The position numbers were made by a program, and so were the translations under genes. This document shows, piece by piece, positions 1 to 5,597 of a stretch of 13,281 nt of DNA. The notes under the pieces were generated by a model. That model searched no databases, was not told where the DNA came from, and was given only the letters and a program-made list of their open reading frames with translations. Positions within the stretch are counted from its first letter, which is position 1. Each line of letters begins with the position of its first letter. Source of the stretch: a bacterium (GTDB taxonomy: Bacteria; Patescibacteriota; Minisyncoccia; Phycocordibacterales; JAUSIJ01); assembly GCA_030647855.1 (NCBI GenBank), contig JAUSIJ010000047.1:1-13281 (forward strand), given 5' to 3'.

Positions 1-1278
1 ATCAGGGCACTTGTCGCTTTCTTGGGTATTGATCGTCCGATGTACATCAAAATCAAGCAGGACGCGGTGTCCTGGCGGTTTTGCATTAAGCGCGAGTTTG
101 AGCACGTCGATATTATTTTGTTTCGTAAGCTCTCGCAGCCACACAAATGGTACGATATTTGTATCGGTAGATGAAACTGATGACCACGAGTAAGCCGTTG
201 TTTTCTTCTCCGTAAATGCCCGGCATTGGCTCGTATCGAAGGCGGTGCAATTTGAGGAGCAGCGCAGTGTCCCTGATTGGAAGCCTTGGGTTGTGCATTG
301 ATTTTGTCCCACGGCATCATCATTATCTCCGCATACACCATTTAAGCCGCACTCGCATGTTTCGTTGCTCTCAATAATATTGTTGCCGCACTGTGCCACC
401 GGAGCGGTAACGGAGGCGGAACAACTGGCGATCACTTCTCTGTCTCCCGAGGTTACGGTTACTCGCGCGGTTTTCTCGCCGTCGGTTGTGTAGCTTTTCA
501 CAATGGAGGTGGCGCTTCCCTCGAGCCCGTCACTGCCGCTCCAGTTGTACGTATAGCCGCCTATCCAGCCGGAAGCGTCGACTGTCCACGTTATAGGTGT
601 GCCTATCGCAGCTTGTGTGGGCGAAGCGCTGCAGGTCGCGCTCGGCGGCGGCACCGTTAGGTGTTCGGCCTCTGCGATGAGCACTGTTGTATCACAGGGT
701 ATGACGAGCCGCTCTCTTCCTGATGTAATGATAACTTCCGCTTCTTTGAAGCCCCCAGATTGATAGATTTTGGTAATCGATTGAGTGGAGCCGGAGATGT
801 TGTCGGTGCCTGCCCACGAGTAACGGTAACTGCTCTTGCTGCCTGAGGGACTCGAACTCCATCGAACCGCTTGGCCGACACCGGCACTTTCGGGGGTGGC
901 GCGGCAGGAGCCTTTAAGCGACATTCGGTCAGGCGGAACCGGGATCCGCTCGAGGACGGATCGGGTTTTTTTGTCTACAATGCCTGTTACTCGGAGTCCG
1001 TACTTTTTCTGAAAGCGCTTGACCGCGTCTTTGGTGAGATTACCGAACGTTCCGGTTTCATTACCGGGCGCGGCAGGTCCTTCGCTTGCAATTTGGGTAA
1101 TCGGATCGAGATTTAAGATTATTTGGAGATTACGAACCTCTTCGCCCCGGGATCCTTTGTAAAGAGTTTTAGAAAAAAGAAAGTAACCGACTGAGCCCGT
1201 TTCCGCGTCTGCCGGCAACACGGTGGCTAAAATCTGTAGCAGGATAAATACGATGGAGAATAAGCGAATGCGATTCAT
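1..1278 (-). CDS. Secreted peptidoglycan-binding, Ig-like multidomain surface protein (C-terminus beyond window)
   Basis: The frame is open for 426 codons from ATG at 1278 and runs off the window start, so the C-terminus is missing. Residues 1-25 form a signal peptide (hydrophobic core, then LPADA). Residues 38-112 match a PG_binding_1 domain (LYKGSRGEEVRNLQ, FGNLTKDAVKRFQKKYG, VTGIVDKKTR). Two Ig/PKD-like modules follow. Each is bracketed by a Cys pair (C125-C195, C216-C286) and carries a YxYxWxG core. A Cys-rich stretch (C297-C352; CGNNIIESNETCECG, then LRCSSNC) resembles Myxococcus-type cysteine-rich repeats. The last 70 residues are unrecognised. By inference it is an exported wall-associated protein, with disulfides in the Ig modules; the distal part may hold the active domain. 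A minus-strand -10-like TATACT lies at 1316-1311, and the ribosome site (AAGG) is weak. Confidence 0.85.
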   Translation of the reverse strand, partial: MNRIRLFSIVFILLQILATVLPADAETGSVGYFLFSKTLYKGSRGEEVRNLQIILNLDPITQIASEGPAAPGNETGTFGNLTKDAVKRFQKKYGLRVTGIVDKKTRSVLERIPVPPDRMSLKGSCRATPESAGVGQAVRWSSSPSGSKSSYRYSWAGTDNISGSTQSITKIYQSGGFKEAEVIITSGRERLVIPCDTTVLIAEAEHLTVPPPSATCSASPTQAAIGTPITWTVDASGWIGGYTYNWSGSDGLEGSATSIVKSYTTDGEKTARVTVTSGDREVIASCSASVTAPVAQCGNNIIESNETCECGLNGVCGDNDDAVGQNQCTTQGFQSGTLRCSSNCTAFDTSQCRAFTEKKTTAYSWSSVSSTDTNIVPFVWLRELTKQNNIDVLKLALNAKPPGHRVLLDFDVHRTINTQESDKCPD

Positions 1279-1347
1279 GAGTAAAAAGCCTTTTTATTAA
1301 TTGTGTCTTTAGTATAGTATGAAGTGCTCTTATAACCCATAAAGCTT

Positions 1348-1629
1348 ATGCACACGGAAGCAAAAAGAATCGAATGCCGTGTTTTCGGAAAAGTTCAAGG
1401 AGTTTTTTACCGCACCTATGCGTGCCAAAAGGGGCGCGCGCGTGGGCTGGTAGGGAAGACGGAGAATCTTCCTGACGGCTCGGTTCTTGTCGCGGCTGAA
1501 GGATCCGAAGAAGAACTGCGCATGTTTATCGGGGAACTCTCGGCAGGACCCGCGAGTGCCGAGGTTCTAAGCATTGACGTCTCATGGCGAGAGACAACCG
1601 ATGAATTCAGCGATTTCTCGGTACAATAG
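1348..1629 (+). CDS. acyP: Acylphosphatase
   Basis: This 93-residue protein has the usual acylphosphatase length and fold signature. It hydrolyses carboxyl-phosphate bonds (acyl phosphates) in the cytoplasm. The phosphate-binding loop is FGKVQGVFYRTYA, with the catalytic Arg at residue 22. The catalytic Asn is residue 40 in KTENLPDGSV, and a conserved VxAEG turn follows. The usual GxVRN reads GKTEN here, a mild deviation that keeps the Asn. The gene is first in a run with the pseudouridine synthase (4-bp gap) and rplS. TATAAC at 1331-1336 would give only about 5 bases of leader, and there is no clear Shine-Dalgarno. Confidence 0.9.
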   Translation: MHTEAKRIECRVFGKVQGVFYRTYACQKGRARGLVGKTENLPDGSVLVAAEGSEEELRMFIGELSAGPASAEVLSIDVSWRETTDEFSDFSVQ

Positions 1630-1633
1630 GTTT

Positions 1634-2341
1634 ATGGAGGTACTTTTTGAAAATAATGATTTTCTAGTTATCAATAAGCCCTCGGGGCTCATCGTTCATC
1701 CTGACGGAAAGAGCGCTCTTCCAACGCTCGTCGACTGGATTCTTGCCGAACGACCGGACTTGCGTGGGGTAGGAGAGCCACTCGAGCTCTCGGATGGGAG
1801 AGTTATAGAGCGCCCGGGCATTGTTCACAGACTCGACAAAGAAACATCGGGCGCTCTCATTCTTGCAAAAAATCAGCCGGCCTTCGCCCATATAAAGGAA
1901 CAATTTAGTGGGCATAGTGTCCGAAAGCTTTATCATGCCTTCGCCCATGGAAGCATTAAAAATGACGAGGGGATCATTAACCGCCCGATTGGCAGAAGCA
2001 GGAAGGATTTCAGGCGTCGATCGGCCGAGCGAGGGGCGCGCGGCAAAATCAGGGAAGCGGTAACCCTTTTCCGGGTTTTTTCCCGCATTAAGGATTTCAC
2101 CTTTGTTGAAGCGGAGCCGCGCACCGGTCGAACCCATCAGATCAGGGTGCACTTCAGAGCAATAAACCATCCGATCGTCTGCGACTCACTGTATGCGCCC
2201 AAACGCGGACCGGCTCTAGGCTTCAAACGATTGGCGCTTCATGCCCGAACAATTCAATTTAAGGATTTGCAAGGTAAGGACGTGGTTGTTACCGCGCCCT
2301 ATCCGGACGATTTCGAACAGGCGCGCGCGCTTTTTTCCTAA
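1634..2341 (+). CDS. RluA/RluD-family 23S rRNA pseudouridine synthase, no S4 domain
   Basis: This 235-residue enzyme isomerises uridine to pseudouridine in structured RNA, most likely 23S rRNA. It opens directly with the catalytic domain (ENNDFLVINKPSGLIVHP). The catalytic Asp is D68 in GIVHRLDKETSGALILAK. The C-terminal motif RTGRTHQIRVH is intact near residue 175. The N-terminal S4 RNA-binding domain found in RluC/RluD is absent, so it resembles the shorter RluA type. An in-frame start at 1574 lies inside acyP. ATG 1634 is preferred because it sits 4 bases after the acyP stop, just behind TAGG, and starts exactly at the domain boundary. Which uridine is modified cannot be told. Confidence 0.9.
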   Translation: MEVLFENNDFLVINKPSGLIVHPDGKSALPTLVDWILAERPDLRGVGEPLELSDGRVIERPGIVHRLDKETSGALILAKNQPAFAHIKEQFSGHSVRKLYHAFAHGSIKNDEGIINRPIGRSRKDFRRRSAERGARGKIREAVTLFRVFSRIKDFTFVEAEPRTGRTHQIRVHFRAINHPIVCDSLYAPKRGPALGFKRLALHARTIQFKDLQGKDVVVTAPYPDDFEQARALFS

Positions 2342-2346
2342 CTTGC

Positions 2347-2375
2347 TTGACGAAGTTTCATATGCTAGATTTACT
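2347..2375 (+). promoter_or_regulatory. Possible promoter for rplS (TTGACG-N17-TTTACT)
   Basis: A good -35 (TTGACG) is followed 17 bases later by a poor -10 (TTTACT). It would place the transcription start at ATG 2382. An alternative -10, TATGCT at 2361-2366, lacks a -35 at the right distance. Read-through from the upstream genes is also possible. Confidence 0.35.
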
Positions 2376-2381
2376 CACGTT

Positions 2382-2828
2382 ATGAATATGAGAGGACTCA
2401 AGATTTCTCCCGTTGACATGGACGCTCGCCGCAAAATCGATGTGCGTGCCGGCGATACCGTGAAAGTCTGGCAGAAAATTCAAGAAAAAGGAAAAACCCG
2501 ACTCCAGATGTTTGAGGGATTGGTTCTTGCCCGCAAGCATGGCAGTGAGGCGGGAGCGACTTTTACCGTCCGCAGAGTAACGAGCGGCGTCGGTGTTGAG
2601 AAAATTTTTCCTCTCTATTCGCCTCTCATCGACAAAGTTGAAGTAGTGAAGCGCTCAAAGGTGCGAAGAGCCAAGCTCTACCACATTCGGGAAAAAGCGG
2701 CCAAAGAAATCAGCCGCCAGATGCGCCGAGAACTTACCACACCGGAAATTGTTGAAGAAGTACCCGCCGGACCTGAAATTACCGAAAAACAGCCCGAAGC
2801 GGGAGGCGAAACAGCAGCCAAAAAATAA
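2382..2828 (+). CDS. rplS: 50S ribosomal protein L19
   Basis: The core, about residues 14-115, is clear L19: RAGDTVKVWQKI, RLQMFEGLVLARK, TFTVRRVTSGVGVEKIFPLY, then KVRRAKLYHIRE. L19 sits at the 30S-50S interface near the 16S/23S contact. At 148 residues it is longer than the usual ~115 because of a C-terminal tail from about residue 116. The tail is rich in Glu, Pro, Ala and Lys, probably disordered, and ends GGETAAKK. A longer open frame from 2241 overlaps the preceding gene and has no homologous look. ATG 2382, or 2388 two codons on, is the sensible start. There is a 40-bp gap after the pseudouridine synthase. Confidence 0.95.
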   Translation: MNMRGLKISPVDMDARRKIDVRAGDTVKVWQKIQEKGKTRLQMFEGLVLARKHGSEAGATFTVRRVTSGVGVEKIFPLYSPLIDKVEVVKRSKVRRAKLYHIREKAAKEISRQMRRELTTPEIVEEVPAGPEITEKQPEAGGETAAKK

Positions 2829-2866
2829 CATTCCAATCCGCCATCTGGCGGATTGGAATGTTATTT
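2823..2866 (+). terminator. Long perfect hairpin overlapping the rplS stop
   Basis: Two perfectly complementary 20-base arms (2823-2842, 2847-2866) enclose the loop ATCT. The left arm includes the rplS stop codon. The tail is T-rich but has no uninterrupted T-run, so it may act as a terminator, an mRNA 3' stabiliser, or both. Confidence 0.65.
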
Positions 2867-2904
2867 AGCTGAAGTTATTAGCAATTGCTTATAATTTTTC
2901 TAGC

Positions 2905-2933
2905 TTGAAAGATTGCTTTGCTTTCTGCATAAT
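2905..2933 (+). promoter_or_regulatory. Promoter of tRNA-Leu (TTGAAA-N17-CATAAT)
   Basis: The -35 TTGAAA (2905-2910) and -10 CATAAT (2928-2933) are 17 bases apart. Transcription would start about 5-6 bases before the tRNA. A separate TATAAT at 2890-2895 lacks a good -35. Confidence 0.65.
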
Positions 2934-2945
2934 AGTGTGGCAAAC

Positions 2946-3033
2946 GCGCGGGTGGCGAAACTAGCAGACGCACTACCTTGAGGTGGTAGCGCCCGTTATG
3001 GGCGTGCAGGTGCAAGTCCTGTCCCGCGCACCA
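2946..3033 (+). tRNA. tRNA-Leu(GAG)
   Basis: The acceptor arms GCGCGGG (2946-2952) and CCCGCGC (3023-3029) pair perfectly, followed by A73 and an encoded CCA (3031-3033). The anticodon stem CTACC/GGTAG encloses the loop TTGAGGT, giving anticodon GAG (reads CUC/CUU). A long variable arm (GCCCG/GGGC type) marks a class II tRNA, as expected for Leu. Its 3' end recurs at 3912-3925. Confidence 0.95.
3018..3031 (+). repeat. Direct repeat copy 1 (inside the tRNA-Leu 3' end)
   Basis: CCTGTCCCGCGCAC covers the end of the T arm, the 3' acceptor strand and the start of CCA. The identical 14-mer stands at 3912-3925, 894 bp downstream. Its position in a tRNA 3' end is typical of integration attachment sites. 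Confidence 0.75.
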
Positions 3034-3066
3034 TTTCAGATTCGCATTGCATAAATATAAATAGGG

Positions 3067-3072
3067 TATAAT
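3067..3072 (+). promoter_or_regulatory. -10 box upstream of the DUF4382 gene
   Basis: A perfect TATAAT has no convincing -35 (ATTGCA/TTGCAT lies 14-15 bases upstream). It would give a leader of about 57 bases. It lies inside the segment bounded by the tRNA-end repeats. Confidence 0.5.
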
Positions 3073-3135
3073 CTATCGGTAGGGCAGAACTTATTAATTA
3101 ATAATCGTGGATTAGGAACATTTAACATTAAAAAT

Positions 3136-3909
3136 ATGAACAAAAACGCAATTATCGGAATCGTGACTTTAGTGGTGATCATCGGCGCTATCTTGTTTTA
3201 CAGGAGCGGCAGTTATAACAATCCGGAAAACAAGAATGGTGGGACATCTGACAATGGCGCGGAGACCAGCACCAAAGGCACGATATTTTTCTCGGTTACC
3301 GATGCCGCAGCCAACATGGGGGCGATTAGCTCAATTATGATGACGGTGGACAAGGTGGAGATGAGGAGCGAGGCGAAGGGCTGGGTTACGATTTCCGAGT
3401 CTCCAAAGACATTCGACCTTCTCGAACTAAAATCCAAAAGCAAAACTGAATTACTGGCCAAGGCCGATGTAGCCGCCGATACCTATAACCAAGTTCGTCT
3501 TCATATCTCTAAAATCGTCGTAACTGAATCAGGGCAGGCAAAAGAGGCTAAGATTCCTTCCAATGAATTGAAACTAAACAGCGAGATAAAAGTAACGAGC
3601 GGCACCGAGTCCAGCGCGAAGTTTGATGTGATGGCGAGTGAATCACTGCATAAGACCGGCAAAGGGGAGTTCATTTTCGCGCCGGTGGTGAAGTTTGAAA
3701 GTCGAAGCGACGCCAATGTGGAGGTTGGATCCGACAATTCAGTGACAATATCTGGAGGCGATGCCGACGATAGTGTTACCGTGGGAATGGATATAAATGG
3801 GGAAGTTAAGGAAAACTTCCGTCTTGATATTAATGCTAATTTGGAACTGGACGGAGGAATTATTAAACTAGACGGTAAATCCAAAGCAAAAATTGATTTG
3901 GAACTCTAG
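3136..3909 (+). CDS. Membrane-anchored DUF4382 protein
   Basis: This 257-residue protein has an N-terminal hydrophobic anchor (residues 5-21, no lipobox Cys) and a short Gly/Asn/Thr linker. A DUF4382 domain spans about 48-188 (GTIFFSVTDAAA, SSIMMTVDKVEM, GWVTISESPKTFDLLELK, YNQVRLHISKIVVT, FIFAPVVKF). The tail repeats Asp/Gly-rich beta-like segments. DUF4382 domains occur in exported proteins of bacteria and archaea, and no reaction is known. It would face the outside of the cell, anchored by its N-terminus. The Shine-Dalgarno is poor (AGGA 18 bases upstream). The whole gene, with its promoter, lies between two 14-bp copies of the tRNA-Leu 3' end, so it may be an acquired insert. Confidence 0.85.
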   Translation: MNKNAIIGIVTLVVIIGAILFYRSGSYNNPENKNGGTSDNGAETSTKGTIFFSVTDAAANMGAISSIMMTVDKVEMRSEAKGWVTISESPKTFDLLELKSKSKTELLAKADVAADTYNQVRLHISKIVVTESGQAKEAKIPSNELKLNSEIKVTSGTESSAKFDVMASESLHKTGKGEFIFAPVVKFESRSDANVEVGSDNSVTISGGDADDSVTVGMDINGEVKENFRLDINANLELDGGIIKLDGKSKAKIDLEL

Positions 3910-3911
3910 AG

Positions 3912-3925
3912 CCTGTCCCGCGCAC
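3912..3925 (+). repeat. Direct repeat copy 2 (tRNA-Leu 3'-end remnant)
   Basis: This is an exact copy of 3018-3031, beginning 2 bases after the DUF4382 stop. Similarity continues loosely (CATTCA versus CCATTTCA). No other part of a tRNA is present here, so it is a fragment and not a second gene. Confidence 0.75.
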
Positions 3926-3931
3926 ATTCAA

Positions 3932-3966
3932 CAAAAAAACTCCGCGAACAATTGTTCGCGGAGTTT
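3932..3966 (-). terminator. Intrinsic terminator of the 45-residue gene
   Basis: A perfect 30-bp palindrome (3937-3966; arms AAACTCCGCGAACAA and its complement) is followed on the minus strand by a run of seven T. It begins 3 bases after the minus-strand stop. It may also stop plus-strand reads from the DUF4382 gene, though there is no T-run on that side. Confidence 0.85.
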
Positions 3967-3969
3967 ACG

Positions 3970-4107
3970 TTACCGCTCGACATTTTGAGTGGTTGGTTGG
4001 GAATGAATCACCTTTTTTGCTTTAGGAGCACTGAACATAATAGATAGAAAGATGGCGCCCAAAGCAAGAATACATAGCCAAAACCACGAATCATTGTCTT
4101 CTTCCAT
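3970..4107 (-). CDS. 45-residue single-pass membrane peptide
   Basis: ATG at 4107 opens a 45-codon frame ending in TAA at 3970. A strong ribosome site (GGAGG) lies about 10 bases upstream, a promoter at 4149-4177 and a terminator 3 bases after the stop. So although it is short, all the parts of a gene are present. The N-terminus is acidic (MEEDNDSW), followed by one hydrophobic helix (about residues 8-26: FWLCILALGAIFLSIMFSA) and a basic, then polar, tail (PKAKKVIHSQ). The charge pattern suggests the tail is cytoplasmic. No family is recognised. The transporter upstream on the same strand has its own terminator, so the two need not be co-transcribed. Confidence 0.75.
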   Translation of the reverse strand: MEEDNDSWFWLCILALGAIFLSIMFSAPKAKKVIHSQPTTQNVER

Positions 4108-4148
4108 CGCTTTATTACCTCCATTGCTTGTACAGCAAATCTTTGTTG

Positions 4149-4177
4149 ATATAACATCGTAATCGAAAGTTTGTCAA
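4149..4177 (-). promoter_or_regulatory. Promoter of the 45-residue gene (TTGACA-N17-TTATAT)
   Basis: On the minus strand a consensus -35 TTGACA (4177-4172) is 17 bases from TTATAT (4154-4149). The start would be near 4142, giving a leader of about 35 bases that contains the GGAGG site. It abuts the T-run of the upstream terminator. Confidence 0.75.
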
Positions 4178-4179
4178 AT

Positions 4180-4219
4180 AAAAATTCCCACGACCGTCAG
4201 CTGACAGATCGTGGGGAAT
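4180..4219 (-). terminator. Terminator overlapping the 3' end of the transporter gene
   Basis: Arms ATTCCCACGA and TCGTGGGGAAT (one bulged G) enclose an inner palindrome GTCAGCTGAC, followed on the minus strand by five T. The stop codon (4199-4197) and last codons of the transporter lie within the hairpin. Confidence 0.75.
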
Positions 4220-4817
4220 GTTCATCGGTGCAATCGTGATAGTGTTCGCCGGTGAGAAGGAGCATAAGGGCCTGCATGATCATAAAGATGGCAATGCCAA
4301 GCGAGAGCATGGGGTCGAGGAGCATATAACCTGTCAGGGCGATGAAGATGCCGCCGACTACCACTGCTACGCTCTGCATAAGATCGGTGATCACATGCAA
4401 GCTTATCCAGCGGTGAGTGATGTGGCGTGCCGAGGATCGAACAAGAATCCGGTGCTGAATCCAGTTGCCGATTGCTCCCGCGGTGGCTATGACGAGCATG
4501 CTCACGCTTCGAATTTCCGGCGGATTTTTTATTCGGTCGATCGCTTCGACAATAATCCATCCGCAAATCGCTAGAAGCAGAAGTGCGCTTAAATTTCCTC
4601 CGCGTTTTCTGATCGTTCCGACAGCATTTTCGGACGTTTGTTTTTCTACGAGATAGGCGACAAACACCGCCACGAGTATTGCTACGCCATCGATCACGAC
4701 GTGCCCGGCATCCGCAAAAAGTGCTAGACTGCCGGATATAATCGCTCCAAAGATCTCAAGAATCGCAATTATGACGGTTATAGCAAGCACCACGAGGTAC
4801 CGTTTTTTTTCGGTCAT
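4197..4817 (-). CDS. Cation diffusion facilitator (CDF) transporter lacking the C-terminal domain
   Basis: This 206-residue protein has six predicted membrane helices (about 6-27, 29-55, 77-95, 104-125, 138-160, 167-188). The CDF metal site is complete: H39 and D43 in helix 2 (FADAGHVVIDGVAI) and H141 and D145 in helix 5 (HVITDLMQSV). The HxxxD/HxxxD arrangement is typical of Zn2+/Cd2+ exporters of the CzcD/ZitB type, which exchange metal for protons. Usual members have about 300 residues with a cytoplasmic dimerisation domain. Here the protein ends at once after helix 6 in a short His/Asp/Glu tail (GEHYHDCTDEH), which could bind metal. The frame ends inside a terminator, so the short form is a finished gene. 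GGGG about 7 bases upstream serves as the ribosome site. Confidence 0.88.
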   Translation of the reverse strand: MTEKKRYLVVLAITVIIAILEIFGAIISGSLALFADAGHVVIDGVAILVAVFVAYLVEKQTSENAVGTIRKRGGNLSALLLLAICGWIIVEAIDRIKNPPEIRSVSMLVIATAGAIGNWIQHRILVRSSARHITHRWISLHVITDLMQSVAVVVGGIFIALTGYMLLDPMLSLGIAIFMIMQALMLLLTGEHYHDCTDEHSPRSVS

Positions 4818-4850
4818 GACTGACCCCTTTCTTGCAAAGATTCTTGCCTA

Positions 4851-4878
4851 AACCTATATAATTCCTCGAATTTGTCAA
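4851..4878 (-). promoter_or_regulatory. Promoter of the CDF transporter (TTGACA-N16-TAGGTT)
   Basis: On the minus strand a consensus -35 (4878-4873) lies 16 bases from TAGGTT (4856-4851). Its -35 occupies the same bases as the -35 of the divergent adenosyltransferase promoter. Confidence 0.6.
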
Positions 4879-4900
4879 TCCTTTTAAAGAGGTATAGAAT
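4872..4900 (+). promoter_or_regulatory. Promoter of the adenosyltransferase, apparently leaderless (TTGTCA-N17-TAGAAT)
   Basis: TTGTCA (4872-4877) and TAGAAT (4895-4900) are 17 bases apart. Only six bases separate the -10 from ATG 4907, so the mRNA would begin at or next to the start codon. Confidence 0.6.
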
Positions 4901-4906
4901 CTTTCC

Positions 4907-5467
4907 ATGGAACTTTTTACCGGAAAAGGCGATACGGGTACGACAAAAACATTCGGCTGCGAGGATCGGATCTCAAAAAACTCATCTATCGTCGGGGCGC
5001 TCGGTTCCGTGGATGAAGTTAATTCATATCTCGGCCTCTGCAAGGTAAAATCGAAGGAAGGCGGTTTCACGCTGGGCCAAGGCGGGCCGACGTTTGAGGC
5101 GATTGTTCATGGCATTCAGGCTAATCTCTTTATTGTTCAAGCGGAGCTTGCTGGTGCTCCCAAAAAAATCGAAGAACAGAAAGTACGTGAGATTGAAAAC
5201 TATATTAAGATGATGGAAGCAGAGCTGCCGCCGATCCGGACATTCTTTATCTCTGGCGGCACGGAACTTGCGGCGCACTTCGATTTTGCGCGGACAGTCG
5301 CCAGGCGTGCCGAGCGCCGGGTAGTGGCGGTACGGGAAGAGGGAATCGTAGTGCCGGGCGAACACACCATGGCTTATCTCAATCGGCTCTCGAGCATTCT
5401 CTACGCCCTTGCTAGACTGTCAAACCACAAATCTGCTATAAAAGAGGAGCCCCCGTCGTACAAATAA
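4907..5467 (+). CDS. Cob(I)alamin adenosyltransferase, PduO type
   Basis: This 186-residue enzyme transfers the adenosyl group of ATP to cob(I)alamin, making coenzyme B12. The ATP-binding N-terminus is TGKGDTGTTKTFG. The family motif GSVDEVNSYLG sits near residue 33. The core is FFISGGTELAAHFDFARTVARRAERRV, followed by YLNRLSSILYALAR, with the conserved Arg/Glu cluster and Asn intact. In the SKN..xxV segment the Arg common in relatives is Ile. The length is typical. CPR bacteria generally lack B12 synthesis, so it would work on scavenged corrinoid. A likely user is a class II ribonucleotide reductase, not present in this window. The start at 4907 fits the domain boundary and the leaderless promoter. 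Confidence 0.92.
   Translation: MELFTGKGDTGTTKTFGCEDRISKNSSIVGALGSVDEVNSYLGLCKVKSKEGGFTLGQGGPTFEAIVHGIQANLFIVQAELAGAPKKIEEQKVREIENYIKMMEAELPPIRTFFISGGTELAAHFDFARTVARRAERRVVAVREEGIVVPGEHTMAYLNRLSSILYALARLSNHKSAIKEEPPSYK
5434..5442 (+). promoter_or_regulatory. Possible extended -10 promoter for tRNA-His
   Basis: TGCTATAAA, inside the end of the adenosyltransferase gene, has the TGn extension but no clear -35. The leader before the tRNA would contain CCCCCG (5450-5455) pairing with CGGGGG (5478-5483) around a run of eight T. Confidence 0.35.
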
Positions 5468-5489
5468 TTTTTTTTCTCGGGGGATTAAT

Positions 5490-5565
5490 GGTGCCTATAG
5501 TGTAATGGTTAGCACTAGAGTTTGTGGAACTCTCAGTTCCGGTTCAAATCCGGATAGGCACCCCA
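5490..5565 (+). tRNA. tRNA-His(GTG)
   Basis: G-1 (5490) pairs with C73 (5562), the hallmark of tRNA-His. The acceptor arms GTGCCTA/TAGGCAC, anticodon stem AGAGT/ACTCT with loop TTGTGGA (anticodon GTG), T loop GTTCAAATC and an encoded CCA (5563-5565) are all present. Confidence 0.95.
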
Positions 5566-5597
5566 TAAAAAAATTTGACTTATTATTTTCTAAATCG

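Noticed and set aside
657..1116. Short frames on both strands (657-887 minus, 871-1116 plus) within the surface protein
   Set aside because: They lie in other frames of a continuous 426-codon open frame with signal peptide and recognisable domains.
1664..2170. 168-codon antisense frame over the pseudouridine synthase
   Set aside because: It mirrors a well-supported enzyme gene, has no ribosome site or domain, and reads as a compositional shadow.
4218..4574. 118-codon plus-strand frame over the CDF gene, His-rich
   Set aside because: The His content comes from reading the transporter backwards. No start signals are present.
5505..5597. Upstream extension of the exported protein into tRNA-His
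   Set aside because: It would start inside the tRNA. The signal anchor begins exactly at ATG 5598.
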